From an uncultured SAR116 cluster alpha proteobacterium (lineage in GTDB: Bacteria > Pseudomonadota > Alphaproteobacteria > Puniceispirillales > Puniceispirillaceae), in NCBI GenBank assembly GCA_902520885.1, contig CABYPW010000002.1, positions 1 through 64,000 on the forward strand: 64,000 nt of DNA. Reading direction: 5' to 3'. Of this stretch, positions 39,963 to 49,884 are shown in pieces. Each line of letters starts with the position of its first letter. Positions within the stretch are counted from its first letter, which is position 1. The notes under the pieces were generated by a model. It saw nothing but the letters and a program-made list of their open reading frames with translations. It did no database searches and had not been told where the DNA came from. Position numbers and translations under genes: made by a program.

Positions 39963-40789
39963 GTAAACTCAAGTCATTTAATAAATTTGGAGTCATATGT
40001 GGTAGTGGGAAGGAACCGCTTAGAATAGCTAAATTACTCTCAGAGGCTGGTAATTCAGTTTTTATTATTAGGTTACTTGGTGAGGCAGATGCAGATTATT
40101 CCGATTTCACTCAAATAGATCTGAGTATAGGCCAATTAGAAAAAATGGCGAAGGAACTTGTAAACAAAGGCTGTACTGAAGTAATTTTATCCGGAAAGAT
40201 TAATAATTTATCTTTGTTAAAAATTAAACCTGACTTTGCTGCGCTAAAAATATTATCTCAGAAAGGTCAAATGGGTGATAACAGCATTTTAAAAGGGGTT
40301 TCGAAATTTTTTGAAGGAAGAGGATTCAACGTTATACCCCAAGATAAAATTAATCCAAGGGGATTTCTTCCAAAAGGATATGTCTTTGGAGAAAGACCAA
40401 AAGGAAGAATGCTTGAGGATATGAAAATTGGTATCAACTTCCTAGAACAATCTAGTTTTTTTGATATTGGGCAGGCATTGATTATCCAGTCTGGTAGAAT
40501 TATTGCAATAGAGGCTGTCGAAGGCACCGACGAAATGATTAAGAGAGCAGAGAAGTTAATTGATTTGGATAATTCACCAGCGATTTTCATAAAAATGGCA
40601 AAAAAAAATCAATCTCTTATTCACGATTTACCAGTATTTGGACTAAATACTATAAGACAATTGGATGCTTGTAAAATTAAATTTGTTTGTTTACATGCTA
40701 TAAATTGTAAACTTGCTGAAAGTTTAATTGAAATTGAGTCTGCCTTATTAATTTCGGGAATTAATTTGTGCGCCGTTGATTATGGGTAA
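39956..40789 (+). CDS. lpxI: UDP-2,3-diacylglucosamine pyrophosphatase LpxI
   Basis: 277 residues. It hydrolyses UDP-diacylglucosamine to lipid X. It belongs to the DUF1009/LpxI family: GVICGSGKEPLRIAKLLSEAG at the N-terminus (two pieces), then LRPDFAALKIL-like sequence, GDNSILKGVSKFFE, and a C-terminal domain with GQALIIQSGRIIAIEAVEGTDE. Alphaproteobacteria use LpxI in place of the unrelated LpxH; its position between lpxA and lpxB supports this. Confidence 0.94.
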   Translation: MLSKLKSFNKFGVICGSGKEPLRIAKLLSEAGNSVFIIRLLGEADADYSDFTQIDLSIGQLEKMAKELVNKGCTEVILSGKINNLSLLKIKPDFAALKILSQKGQMGDNSILKGVSKFFEGRGFNVIPQDKINPRGFLPKGYVFGERPKGRMLEDMKIGINFLEQSSFFDIGQALIIQSGRIIAIEAVEGTDEMIKRAEKLIDLDNSPAIFIKMAKKNQSLIHDLPVFGLNTIRQLDACKIKFVCLHAINCKLAESLIEIESALLISGINLCAVDYG

Positions 40790-41945
40790 AAGATGTTATT
40801 ACATTCTTGCCGGTGAAACCTCTGCGGATATTCTTGCCGCGCAACTTATGTGTGCTCTAAAAAAAAATTGTAGTGAGCCAATTAATTGGATTGGTATAGG
40901 CGGTGAGCAAATGGAGCAACTTGGCCTTACCTCTTACAGACCTATCTCGGAGTTATCTGTGATTGGAATTTTGGATGCTACTACCTCTTATTTTAACCTA
41001 TTACAAATAGCAAAAGAACAGGTCAAGCAAATTATCCATTCTCGACCAAAAGCAATTTTTACGGTTGATACCAAGCAATTTTCACTTAAATTTGCAAAAC
41101 TACTTCGTAGGGAAATGGATGAGGTGGGTTGGCATGTCCCAATAATTCAGTTAGTAGCTCCAACAGTTTGGGCATGGGGGGCATGGAGGGCAAAAAAGTT
41201 TGAAGAAGTTTTTGACGCTATATTTTGTTTATTTCCATGTGAGCCGCCCTATTTCAATGCAAATAAAACAAATGCAATTTTTGTGGGGCATCCTGAAGGG
41301 TTTAAAAACTTTCAGTTAAACAATGAAATTACATCTGTTTCTCAAGTAAAAAAAATTGATTATATCGGGCTATTACCTGGGAGCAGGAGGAGAGAGATAG
41401 CTTTCAATCTCCCCATCATACTAAAATCTGCAGAATTATTTTTTAAGAAATTTCCAAAGTGTCGCTTTATCTTACCTACCACATCAATTCTTAAAAAGGA
41501 GATAAAGGAGAAAGTGCAAAAATATCATTTACCTATTGAGATTTTGGCAGGGACAGAAGAATTTGAGAAAAGCTTATCTACAATGTCTGCAGCGATTTGC
41601 GTTTCCGGCACCGCAACTCTTCAGCTAAGCTTGCGGGGCATTCCAGCAGTGACATGCTATAAAACCAGTTCTTTAAATTTCTTTTTAATGCGACTTCTAT
41701 TTAAACAGAAGGATCCTATTCTTCCTAACATTCTTCTTCAGAAAAAAGTATATCCCTGTTTTCTTCAGTCAAAACAGACATCAGCTAATCTATCTGCAGC
41801 TTTGATAGATATTTATAAAAATATTGATTTTGAAAACGATAAAATGAGGAAAAATTCGGAGATTTTACAGCAAATGTTGAGAGGAAAGGGTGAAAAGTTT
41901 GAAAGCGCCGTCGTGCATTATTTAAAAAAAATGAATGTAATATAA
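40782..41945 (+). CDS. lpxB: Lipid-A-disaccharide synthase
   Basis: 387 residues from the ATG at 40782, which overlaps the lpxI end by 8 bases; a TTG two codons earlier is less likely. A GT19 glycosyltransferase that joins lipid X to UDP-diacylglucosamine. Motifs: YYILAGETSADILAAQL, WIGIGGEQMEQLG, VAPTVWAWGAWRAK, GLLPGSRRREI and ICVSGTATLQLSL. It ends the outer-membrane run, 3 bases from the convergent gltA. Confidence 0.95.
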   Translation: MGKRCYYILAGETSADILAAQLMCALKKNCSEPINWIGIGGEQMEQLGLTSYRPISELSVIGILDATTSYFNLLQIAKEQVKQIIHSRPKAIFTVDTKQFSLKFAKLLRREMDEVGWHVPIIQLVAPTVWAWGAWRAKKFEEVFDAIFCLFPCEPPYFNANKTNAIFVGHPEGFKNFQLNNEITSVSQVKKIDYIGLLPGSRRREIAFNLPIILKSAELFFKKFPKCRFILPTTSILKKEIKEKVQKYHLPIEILAGTEEFEKSLSTMSAAICVSGTATLQLSLRGIPAVTCYKTSSLNFFLMRLLFKQKDPILPNILLQKKVYPCFLQSKQTSANLSAALIDIYKNIDFENDKMRKNSEILQQMLRGKGEKFESAVVHYLKKMNVI

Positions 41946-41948
41946 ATA

Positions 41949-43256
41949 TTACCTATCAGCTATCGGTATAAAGTTCCTCATCGTAGGACCGGTATAAAGT
42001 TGTCTAGGTCTTCCAATACGATACATGGGGTCCTCAATCATTTCTTTCCATTGTGATATCCAACCAACTGTTCTAGCCAGTGCAAAAAGAACCGTAAACA
42101 TAGATGTTGGAAAACCCATCGCCTTAAGTATTATACCTGAGTAAAAGTCAACATTTGGGTAGAGTTTTTTGTCAATGAAGTATTGGTCATTTAAGGCTAT
42201 ATTTTCTAATTCCATTGCAAGTTCAAGCAGTGGATCATTTATACCAAGTTTTTTCAGTACATCATGACAAGATTGTCTCATCACTTTAGCTCTAGGGTCA
42301 AAGTTCTTGTAAACACGATGTCCAAAACCAAAGAGCCGGAATGAATCCTCTTTATCACGTGCACGATTAACATATTCCGAAATATTTGATTTATTACCTA
42401 TTTCTTGTAACATATTTAAAACAGCTTCATTGGCACCACCATGAGCGGGGCCCCACAGCGAGGCAATACCAGCAGCTATACATGCAAATGGGTTTGCGCC
42501 AGAAGACCCGGCAAGTCGAACTGTAGAGGTTGATGCATTTTGCTCATGGTCTGCATGCAAAATCAATATCTTATCCATAGCGCTTGATATTATTGGATCT
42601 GGAATATAATCTTCCGCTGGAACTGAAAAACACATCTGAAGAAAATTTTCAGCGTAATTTAGGCTATTTTTGGGGTAGTTAAACGGTTGGCCAACTGAAT
42701 ATTTATATGCCATTGCTGCTAGAGTGGGCATTTTTGCAATTAGCCTTCGGGATGCGATCATTCTCTGATAAGGGTCTTGAATATCAGTTGAGTCGTGATA
42801 AAAAGCCGATAATGCTCCCGTTACACCGCATAAAATTGCCATTGGGTGAGCATCTCTCCGAAACCCTCTAAAAAATGTAGATATCTGTTCGTGTACCATG
42901 GTATGAAGTGTGATTGCATTCACAAATTCCTCTTTCTCTGCATTATTTGGTAATTCACCATTTAGAAGAAGGAAAGCTAACTCTAAAAAATCAGAATTTT
43001 CTGCAAGCTCCTCTATGGAATAGCCTCGGTGGAGAAGAATACCTTCGTCGCCGTCAATATAAGTTAATTCAGAGATACAAGAGCCGGTAACGCCATAACC
43101 CGGATCAAAAGTAAATTTATTTGATGCTCCATAGAGTGCTCTCACATCAATAACATCTGGTCCAATTGTCCCTTTCATTACTGGGAGTTTAACTGACTCG
43201 CCAGTCAGGTCGTCGGTTAGTGTCATTGTATGTTCACTATGCTGCAACTTATTCAT
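41949..43256 (-). CDS. gltA: Citrate synthase (type II)
   Basis: 435 residues. It condenses oxaloacetate and acetyl-CoA at the entry to the TCA cycle. The first 45 residues form the beta-rich domain seen in Gram-negative, NADH-sensitive type II enzymes. Catalytic residues sit in [11 protein letters not shown], the [12 protein letters not shown] loop, [15 protein letters not shown], and [14 protein letters not shown]. gltX lies upstream on the same strand. Confidence 0.97.
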   Translation of the reverse strand: MNKLQHSEHTMTLTDDLTGESVKLPVMKGTIGPDVIDVRALYGASNKFTFDPGYGVTGSCISELTYIDGDEGILLHRGYSIEELAENSDFLELAFLLLNGELPNNAEKEEFVNAITLHTMVHEQISTFFRGFRRDAHPMAILCGVTGALSAFYHDSTDIQDPYQRMIASRRLIAKMPTLAAMAYKYSVGQPFNYPKNSLNYAENFLQMCFSVPAEDYIPDPIISSAMDKILILHADHEQNASTSTVRLAGSSGANPFACIAAGIASLWGPAHGGANEAVLNMLQEIGNKSNISEYVNRARDKEDSFRLFGFGHRVYKNFDPRAKVMRQSCHDVLKKLGINDPLLELAMELENIALNDQYFIDKKLYPNVDFYSGIILKAMGFPTSMFTVLFALARTVGWISQWKEMIEDPMYRIGRPRQLYTGPTMRNFIPIADR

Positions 43257-43362
43257 TTTTTTCCCCAGTAAGTTAATTGTAAAAACGCCCCAAATTAAGG
43301 TTTCGCATATTTTCTTATTTAGAATATCGATATTTTGGACTTATTATATCCATAATAAAGAA

Positions 43363-44751
43363 CTAAATGCAAATCTGATTGATACGCAATTTTACTTCAT
43401 CAAATCCTAGAGATTGGATAAGTGCAAATATAGCGGGCGCAGATTTATCGCCCGTTAGAGCAATTCTAAGGGGAATGCCCAAGTCCTTCATCTTTAGCCC
43501 TTGTTCAGACAACCAATTATTAATGAAAATCTCAAAAGATTTCGCATTATTTGGAGACATTTCGACAATTTTAGAGAATGATTTTAAAATAATACAACTC
43601 TCTTTAGTAATTAAATTTGCAACTTCATCTTTAATTTCGGGACAACCGTCATAAATAATGTAATTAATCCTTGAGGTAAGTTCGCTTATTATTGAAAATC
43701 TTTCTAATAGATGTGGTAATAAAACCTTCAATCTCTTTTTGAAATGGATACTAACTCGTTTATTTTCTTTTAGAGAATGATGAGCTAGGATTTGTTTATA
43801 TAAGCTCTCAAACCTTTGTTTTTTTAACCAATATCCATTCACCGCAACAAGTTTCTGCATGTCAAATCTTGATGGGGAACGACCTATAGAGCTTCCGTCA
43901 AACCAAGATATTGCTTGTGTCATAGAAAAATATTCATTATTGCCATGGGACCAGCCAAGCCTTGATAAATAATTATTCATTGCTTCTGGGTATATTCCCA
44001 TATTCTTATAAGCATCTACGCCAATGGCACCGTGACGTTTTGATAGTTTTGTGCCATCACTTGCATGAATAAGTGGTATATGACCAAAAATAGGAGGGGT
44101 CCAATTGAGTGCTTCATAGATTTTTACCTGTCTAATTGCGTTATTCAGATGGTCATCTCCTCTTATAATATGGGTGATATTCATATCGTGGTCATCCACG
44201 ACCACTGCAAGCATATAAGTTGGTGTATCATCACTTCGAAGCAGCACTAGGTCATCTAATTGTCTGTTATCAACTTTTACATCACCTTGTACGATGTCTT
44301 TAATCAGAGTGTAACCACGTTCGGGCATACGAAGTCGTAAAACTGGTTTTTCATATTTATTTCCTTGATGATCAGGATTTCTCCATGGAGATCTGAATGG
44401 CTTTCCCTCTTTTTTATTTTGGTTGCGAATAATTTCGATTTCTGAGTTAGACAGAAAACATCGGTATGCAAGATTAGAGTTGATTAATTCATTTGCAATT
44501 TTCTTGTGTCTATTTATATTTTTTGATTGAAAAATTGCAGGTTCATCCCCTTCTAACCCCAGCCATTTTAAGCCGTCAAAGATAGCTTCTACAGCTTTGT
44601 TAGTGCTCCTTTCTTTATCTGTATCCTCAATTCTTATTAAGAAACGTCCATAATGGTGTCTTGCAAATAAATAATTGAAAAGAGCAGTTCTAGCGCCGCC
44701 AATATGTAAAAGTCCGGTAGGAGAGGGTGCAAACCTTGTTATAACTTGCAT
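43363..44751 (-). CDS. gltX: Glutamyl-tRNA synthetase
   Basis: 462 residues. Class I synthetase: the HIGH motif appears as HIGG in RFAPSPTGLLHIGGARTAL, and the KMSKS motif as KLSKRHG. Between them are VDDHDMNITHIIRGDDHLNN and FGHIPLIHASDGT. The C-terminal anticodon-binding half is normal in length. It charges tRNA-Glu, one gene for which is in this window. Alphaproteobacteria often have two gltX copies; only this one is visible. Confidence 0.95.
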   Translation of the reverse strand: MQVITRFAPSPTGLLHIGGARTALFNYLFARHHYGRFLIRIEDTDKERSTNKAVEAIFDGLKWLGLEGDEPAIFQSKNINRHKKIANELINSNLAYRCFLSNSEIEIIRNQNKKEGKPFRSPWRNPDHQGNKYEKPVLRLRMPERGYTLIKDIVQGDVKVDNRQLDDLVLLRSDDTPTYMLAVVVDDHDMNITHIIRGDDHLNNAIRQVKIYEALNWTPPIFGHIPLIHASDGTKLSKRHGAIGVDAYKNMGIYPEAMNNYLSRLGWSHGNNEYFSMTQAISWFDGSSIGRSPSRFDMQKLVAVNGYWLKKQRFESLYKQILAHHSLKENKRVSIHFKKRLKVLLPHLLERFSIISELTSRINYIIYDGCPEIKDEVANLITKESCIILKSFSKIVEMSPNNAKSFEIFINNWLSEQGLKMKDLGIPLRIALTGDKSAPAIFALIQSLGFDEVKLRINQICI

Positions 44752-44962
44752 AATTTAATTATCCTTAGTTATGATACGTACCCTGAAGGCATGTTAATCT
44801 TATTTGATATTTAACATGATAACTATAATTTTAGCGGCTTTATTTTAGATTAAACCTACATAGCTTATTTTCATTTAATACAAAAAAGGAATTTAAGTTT
44901 TTAATCTAAAAATGATTAAATTAAGATGAAAAAATTTAATTAGATAAAAATATACCTATACT
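44752..44962. repeat. Intergenic region gltX/lexA with two perfect inverted repeats
   Basis: 211 AT-rich bases upstream of gltX and downstream of lexA. CATGTTAA (44790-44797) pairs with TTAACATG (44811-44818) across a 13-base spacer, and TTTTAGATTAAA (44843-44854) pairs with TTTAATCTAAAA (44900-44911) across 45 bases. The first lies 39-67 bases before gltX and could be an operator; the second could form a cruciform or end the lexA transcript. No protein is assigned to either. Confidence 0.5.
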
Positions 44963-45631
44963 CTATCGATATTTTCTTATAAGACCACTTAATCTTCCTT
45001 GGATTTTAACTTGATTAGAAGTAAAATAACGAGTTTCGTAAATTGGATTTGCTGCTTCTAGTGCCACCCGCCCAGATTCTTTTCTAAATGTCTTCAAAGT
45101 TGCTTCATGCCCATCTATTAATGCTACAACAATATCGCCATTGGATGCGTCCTCTGTTTTACGAATAATGACAGTATCCCCATCGTAAATTCCTGCGTTA
45201 ATCATTGAGTCGCCAACTATTTCAAGCGCATAATGTTCTCCTGCATCCACCATTTCAGCTGGTATAGTTAAGAAAGATGAAGGGTCTGATATTGCTTCAA
45301 TAGGTGTGCCTGCTGCAATTCTACCTAGCAATGGTAAATCTATTTTAGATGAATTACCAAATTCGGCTTTGATAATGTTGGTTTTGGTTTTTGAAGTAAA
45401 TTCTGTATTCCATGAATCATTCTCATTTCTAATTATTTCTATTGCTCTAGCTCGGTTAGCAAGACGACGAACAAAACCGCGTTCTTCAAGTCCACTAATC
45501 AAACGGTGAACACCGGACTTAGAGGCAAGCCCAATGCCTTTTCGCATTTCATCAAATGAGGGCGAAGCTTTATGTTTATCTTCATAAATTTCAATAAAGT
45601 TTAATAGTTCACGTTGTTTTATCGTTAACAT
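44963..45631 (-). CDS. lexA: LexA repressor
   Basis: 222 residues. An N-terminal winged helix (about 1-65, LTIKQRELLNFIEIYEDKHK) is followed by the self-cleaving serine peptidase. The cleavage site is A107-G108 in LLGRIAAGTP, the nucleophile S142 is in VGDSMINAGI, and the general base K180 is in ATLKTFRKE. It represses SOS genes until RecA filaments trigger self-cleavage. A matching LexA box lies just upstream, which indicates autoregulation. It is the last gene of the trp-moa-moe cluster. Confidence 0.96.
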   Translation of the reverse strand: MLTIKQRELLNFIEIYEDKHKASPSFDEMRKGIGLASKSGVHRLISGLEERGFVRRLANRARAIEIIRNENDSWNTEFTSKTKTNIIKAEFGNSSKIDLPLLGRIAAGTPIEAISDPSSFLTIPAEMVDAGEHYALEIVGDSMINAGIYDGDTVIIRKTEDASNGDIVVALIDGHEATLKTFRKESGRVALEAANPIYETRYFTSNQVKIQGRLSGLIRKYR

Positions 45632-45649
45632 ATAATTTCCTTATTTCTG

Positions 45650-45664
45650 TTCTGTATTTGTTCT
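45650..45664. promoter_or_regulatory. LexA (SOS) box, alphaproteobacterial type
   Basis: GTTC (45650-45653), seven bases, GTTC (45661-45664): an exact GTTC-N7-GTTC direct repeat, the LexA operator known from alphaproteobacteria such as Rhodobacter and Caulobacter. It lies 18 bases before the lexA start codon and 32 bases after the moeA stop, where a repressor controlling lexA would bind. Confidence 0.85.
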
Positions 45665-45695
45665 AGCACATGTAAAAAGGCCAAATCAAGAATAT

Positions 45696-46916
45696 TCAGA
45701 ATAAATATGGGAATTCTAAAATTGGTACTACGGATCCTTTTTTAATTTTTGGTGCATACGCTGGTCGTTGAATAAGGCAATTTGATTCATTAAAAACCGC
45801 AAGCATGGAAGAATCTTGTTTGTTTGCTGGGGTGACAAATACATTTTTATCTTCATCTTTAATTATATTTGCTCGTAAATACTCTTCTCTGTTATCGTTT
45901 GCAGCAAGGTCCTCCATTAAGTAAGCTTCTGAAAAAACAACACTTGTATCCATTCCAAGAAATTTTTTTATTATTGGTACCAAAAATAATATAGCACAAA
46001 CACCGGCAGAAACAGGATTCCCAGGCAAACCGAGTAATGGAATATTTTTGTATTTTCCAAATAAAAGGGGTTTTCCAGGTCTCATTGCTATTTTCCAAAA
46101 ATGAAGAGAGGAATTTGGACTATTCCTAATATCATCAGCAATATGGTCATGGTCTCCAACGGAGGCCCCACCAGTTGTAACAAAGAAATCAAGGTTGGTG
46201 TAAGTTTCTAATTTTTTCATAAGTGCCCCTGATTTGTCTGGCAATATTCCTAAGTCAATCGGAATAGCACCGCATGATGAAATCAATGACCTAAGAAGAA
46301 GATTATTTGAATTTATTAATTGTCCAGGCTTAGGCATCTGGCCTGGTTCAACTAATTCATCACCACTTGTTAACACTCCTATTTTTGGTTTCCTGACAAC
46401 AGATATTTCATCAATACCAGCAAGTGCAATGAGAGCGCACGCCCTTGCTGTGATTAAGCTCGATTTAGAAATAATTTTCTGACCCGCTAAAAAATCAAGT
46501 CCCGGTTTGCGAATGAATTGTGCTAATTTTGGACGCTCATTTATTTGGATCTTATTTTTAACCGTCTGCGTGTCCTCTTGCAAAATAATGGTATCACAGC
46601 CATCTGGAATAATAGCGCCCGTGAATATTCGCACTAACTGACCTTCTAAAAGTGGTCTTTTATATGCATGTCCTGCAGCCGAGACACCAACTTGTGGAAG
46701 ACTTATAGGGATATTAGTGATATCAGATGCTCTAGCTGCATATCCATCCATTGAAGATAAAGCTTCAGCTGGATGTGATATTCGAGCATGTAAATCCTCG
46801 GCAATTATTCTATTGTGAGCTCTGTCAATTGAACATTTTTCACTAGATAAGCATTTGATATCCTGCAGCATATTCTCGCGCGCATCAGAGACAGCTAACA
46901 ACTTATTATTTAGCAT
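45696..46916 (-). CDS. moeA: Molybdopterin molybdenumtransferase
   Basis: 406 residues. It inserts molybdate into adenylylated molybdopterin. Motifs: SSMDGYAARASDI, RIFTGAIIPDGCDTIILQED, GVLTSGDELVEPGQ, TTGGASVGDHDHI with the active-site loop, and GLPGNPVSAGV. It overlaps moaC by 11 bases. The other molybdenum-cofactor genes are outside the window. Confidence 0.95.
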   Translation of the reverse strand: MLNNKLLAVSDARENMLQDIKCLSSEKCSIDRAHNRIIAEDLHARISHPAEALSSMDGYAARASDITNIPISLPQVGVSAAGHAYKRPLLEGQLVRIFTGAIIPDGCDTIILQEDTQTVKNKIQINERPKLAQFIRKPGLDFLAGQKIISKSSLITARACALIALAGIDEISVVRKPKIGVLTSGDELVEPGQMPKPGQLINSNNLLLRSLISSCGAIPIDLGILPDKSGALMKKLETYTNLDFFVTTGGASVGDHDHIADDIRNSPNSSLHFWKIAMRPGKPLLFGKYKNIPLLGLPGNPVSAGVCAILFLVPIIKKFLGMDTSVVFSEAYLMEDLAANDNREEYLRANIIKDEDKNVFVTPANKQDSSMLAVFNESNCLIQRPAYAPKIKKGSVVPILEFPYLF

Positions 46917-47385
46917 TGAATATACCTGACTTCCCTCCGCTCTTGTGTGTTAAGCGTATGTCGCCTATGCTCATATTTTTATCTACAGATTTACACATAT
47001 CATAAATTGTAAGAGCAGCCACACTAACTGCTGTTAAGGCCTCCATTTCTATCCCAGTTTTTCCATAATAATCACATTTAGCAACTATTTCAATAGCTTG
47101 TACTTCATAATTTATATCAAATGTTAGATCTACATGATCGATCCCTAATGGGTGACACAGTGGTATTATATTGGATGTCTGTTTTGCGCCTAAAACACCA
47201 GCAATTTGAGCTACATTAAGAACATTTCCTTTTAAAAATGAATTATTCTTAATTTTTTCTATTGTAGATAGCGCCATGAAAATTCTTGCTTTCGCAACCG
47301 CTTTTCTCTTTGTTTCTGCTTTATTACCTATATCAATCATGTAAGGCTGGCCGCTTGAATTAAAATGAGTAAATTCATCCGACAT
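46906..47385 (-). CDS. moaC: Cyclic pyranopterin monophosphate synthase
   Basis: 159 residues from the ATG at 47385, one base after the trpC stop; the frame is open 20 codons further, inside trpC, but MSDEFTHFNSSGQPYMIDIG matches the family start. It turns the MoaA product into cPMP. Active-site motifs are IIPLCHPLGIDHVDL and KTGIEMEALTAVSVAALTIYD in two parts, with MSIGDIRLTHKSGGKSG at the end. Confidence 0.95.
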   Translation of the reverse strand: MSDEFTHFNSSGQPYMIDIGNKAETKRKAVAKARIFMALSTIEKIKNNSFLKGNVLNVAQIAGVLGAKQTSNIIPLCHPLGIDHVDLTFDINYEVQAIEIVAKCDYYGKTGIEMEALTAVSVAALTIYDMCKSVDKNMSIGDIRLTHKSGGKSGIFNAK

Positions 47386-47386
47386 T

Positions 47387-48193
47387 TTATCTAACCATTT
47401 CATAGGGCTTGGAAAGAAGAAGTTTGGTTGCTTGAGTGACATCACGATATCGCATTAACGACTCACCAATTAAAAAACAACGTGCACCTGCCCTAGCCAT
47501 CTTTTCTAAATCATCTGGCGTGGATAAACCGGACTCAGCGACTGCAATTTTGTTTTTTGGAAGTTTTGGAAGCATATTTAGTCCAACATCCAAAGAAATA
47601 TCCATTGTCTTGAGATTTCTATTATTTATACCTAATAGTGGAGAGGATAAAAGCGTAGCACGCTCAAGCTCTAATTCATTATGAATCTCAATCAATACAT
47701 CCATACCATAAGAGATCGCAACTGTTTCCAATTCTTTTGCCTGAGTATCGCTTAATGAGGCCATGATGAGTAAAACACAATCTGCGCCTAAAGAACGTGA
47801 TTCTATAATTTGAATTGGGTCTATCATAAAATCTTTTCTCAAAACAGGAAGAGAGGTCGCTGCTCTGGCAATTTGAAGGTTCTCATTACTACCTTGAAAC
47901 CATTGCTCATCTGTTAGTACAGATAAACATGCAGCTCCGCCTTCCTGATATTGTTTTGAAATTAAGGCAGGATCAAAGTTGGGTCTTATAAGTCCTTTAG
48001 AGGGAGATGCCTTTTTTAACTCGGCAATTAGACCGTATCCATTTTGGGAAGCCAATATTAAGGCATCACCAAACCCACGAGGAGCATCTGCAAATGCTGC
48101 TTTTTCTTCCAGCTGTGCCAAAGTAAATGTTTGTCTAAGCTTTATAATTTCTTCAGATTTTTGAGCGTTTATTTTATTGAGAATGTTTGTCAT
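47387..48193 (-). CDS. trpC: Indole-3-glycerol phosphate synthase
   Basis: 268 residues, a single-domain TrpC with no TrpF fusion. It closes the indole ring in tryptophan synthesis. Motifs: LIAELKKASPSKGLIRPNFD, LSVLTDEQWFQGS, VLRKDFMIDPIQI, LGINNRNLKTM and AVAESGLSTPDD, and GARCFLIGESLMR. It is followed directly by moaC and preceded by trpD with 13 bases between. Confidence 0.96.
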   Translation of the reverse strand: MTNILNKINAQKSEEIIKLRQTFTLAQLEEKAAFADAPRGFGDALILASQNGYGLIAELKKASPSKGLIRPNFDPALISKQYQEGGAACLSVLTDEQWFQGSNENLQIARAATSLPVLRKDFMIDPIQIIESRSLGADCVLLIMASLSDTQAKELETVAISYGMDVLIEIHNELELERATLLSSPLLGINNRNLKTMDISLDVGLNMLPKLPKNKIAVAESGLSTPDDLEKMARAGARCFLIGESLMRYRDVTQATKLLLSKPYEMVR

Positions 48194-48206
48194 ATTTTTC
48201 TTAAGG

Positions 48207-49223
48207 TTATGAATTTGTGATTTGAACTAGCTTGTTTAACACACTTTTAGCAGAGCCGGTATCAATCGCATGCTCAGCCCTTTTAAAGGCATCAATTAGC
48301 CGATTTTCATTTTTCGTTGCAACAAGGGCGGTTGCAGCATTCATGCAAGCTATATTCCTGTAAGGACCACTTCTACCTGAAAGCAATTCCTCAAGCTTAC
48401 CGGCATTATATTTTGGATCTCCACCTTTAATCGACTCAATAGGTTCAGAAGAAATACCAAAATCTGAGGGGTTAATTACAAACTCAGTTATATTTCCAGA
48501 ATCAAGAGCTTGCACTAATGTTGGGCCAGAAAGCGATACCTCATCAAGTCCTCCATCACCGTGTACAATAAATGCGTGTTTAGTGCCAAGTAGATTAAGT
48601 GCCTCCGCAAAAGGTCGAGTCCATTTGGCATCATAAACACCAATAAGTGCCTTATCCACGAGAGCTGGATTTGATAAAGGCCCCAAAAGATTAAATATCG
48701 TTCTAACACCAAGTTCAACTCTTGTTGGACCAACATGGCGAAGGGCAGGGTGATGTCTTGGTGCCATTAAGAAGCAGATTCCTGCCTTTATAATCGCTTT
48801 TTCAATTAAACTTACATCACATTCAAGGTTAATACCCAATTCGTTTAATATATCAGCAGCACCACTTTTAGAAGAAACAGCTTTATTACCATGCTTAGCA
48901 ACAGGCACATTGCACCCGGCAACTATTATTGCGGCGGCTGTTGAAATATTGAGGCTATGTGCTCCATCTCCACCTGTTCCAACAATATCAATAGCATTTG
49001 TGGGCGCGTTAATTCTTTTGGCATTAGCGCGCATTTGGGAGGCGCCAGCAGCTATATCAGTTGCATTTTCTCCGCGCATTTTAAGAGAAATCATAAAGCT
49101 TGTAATTTGCGCGACAGTAGCGTCTCCACTCATCAATATAGAAAATGCGGTTTGCATTTCATCGAAAGAAAGCTCGTTACCTTCACAAAGTTTGACTATT
49201 ATTGGTTTAAGAATGTCAGACAT
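48207..49223 (-). CDS. trpD: Anthranilate phosphoribosyltransferase
   Basis: 338 residues. It attaches phosphoribose to anthranilate. The PRPP motif VGTGGDGAHSLNISTAAA is intact, with KHGNKAVSSKSGAAD and RTIFNLLGPLSNP following. It overlaps trpG by 8 bases, so translation of the two is likely coupled. Confidence 0.97.
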   Translation of the reverse strand: MSDILKPIIVKLCEGNELSFDEMQTAFSILMSGDATVAQITSFMISLKMRGENATDIAAGASQMRANAKRINAPTNAIDIVGTGGDGAHSLNISTAAAIIVAGCNVPVAKHGNKAVSSKSGAADILNELGINLECDVSLIEKAIIKAGICFLMAPRHHPALRHVGPTRVELGVRTIFNLLGPLSNPALVDKALIGVYDAKWTRPFAEALNLLGTKHAFIVHGDGGLDEVSLSGPTLVQALDSGNITEFVINPSDFGISSEPIESIKGGDPKYNAGKLEELLSGRSGPYRNIACMNAATALVATKNENRLIDAFKRAEHAIDTGSAKSVLNKLVQITNS

Positions 49224-49872
49224 GAATTTGCCCTGGAAATCTTTTATCCAGCCTTAAAGTTTGTTGTTCTAGCTTATTAATCAGAGTTTCTGTAATATCC
49301 TTCTTACCTGTTTTTAGAAGAAAATGCGCTAAAATTCGGTATCCAGCAACAGAAGCAATAGATTCTGGATGAAATTGCACTCCTATGCAATCATAAATTT
49401 TATGCTGCAAACCCATTATTAATCCATCGGTTGTTTGAGCTACGACTTCCAATTCTGTTGGCAAATCTGACTGTTCCACAACAATTGAATGGTATCTAGT
49501 TACAGGAAATAATTGTTCTAAACCCTCAAACGCACCTTTATTTTGATGCTTAATTAAAGATAATTTCCCATGTACTGGTGGTGAGATCAAACGCAAGGAT
49601 CCTCCAAATGCCGTTGCAATAGCCTGGTGACCAAGACAAACTCCCAATATAGGGACTTTGGGGGCGGCATTAATTATTAATTCTTCGCAGATTCCAGCTT
49701 GTTCTGGCCGTCCAGGGCCCGGAGAAATAACGATGCCTTTAGGTTCCATAGAAATTATTTCAGATGGTGTATAAGTATCATTACGAATTGTTCTAACATC
49801 AGCACCTAAGTCAGACAAAAAATGCCATAAATTCCATGTAAAACTATCATAATTGTCTATAAGTATAATCAT
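49216..49872 (-). CDS. trpG: Anthranilate synthase glutamine amidotransferase subunit
   Basis: 218 residues from the ATG at 49872, which follows GAGGTGG; a GTG four codons earlier overlaps that ribosome site and is rejected. A class I glutamine amidotransferase: C79 in LGVCLGHQAIA and the HPES motif (VQFHPESIAS) complete the triad, with ISPGPGRPEQAG earlier. It supplies ammonia to TrpE, which is not in the window. In some bacteria it also serves PabB. Confidence 0.94.
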   Translation of the reverse strand: MIILIDNYDSFTWNLWHFLSDLGADVRTIRNDTYTPSEIISMEPKGIVISPGPGRPEQAGICEELIINAAPKVPILGVCLGHQAIATAFGGSLRLISPPVHGKLSLIKHQNKGAFEGLEQLFPVTRYHSIVVEQSDLPTELEVVAQTTDGLIMGLQHKIYDCIGVQFHPESIASVAGYRILAHFLLKTGKKDITETLINKLEQQTLRLDKRFPGQIHV

Positions 49873-49884
49873 GATAGAAACCAC

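Noticed and set aside
48910-49257. 115-codon plus-strand frame inside trpD
   Set aside because: Antisense to the conserved PRPP-binding region of trpD; a shadow frame.
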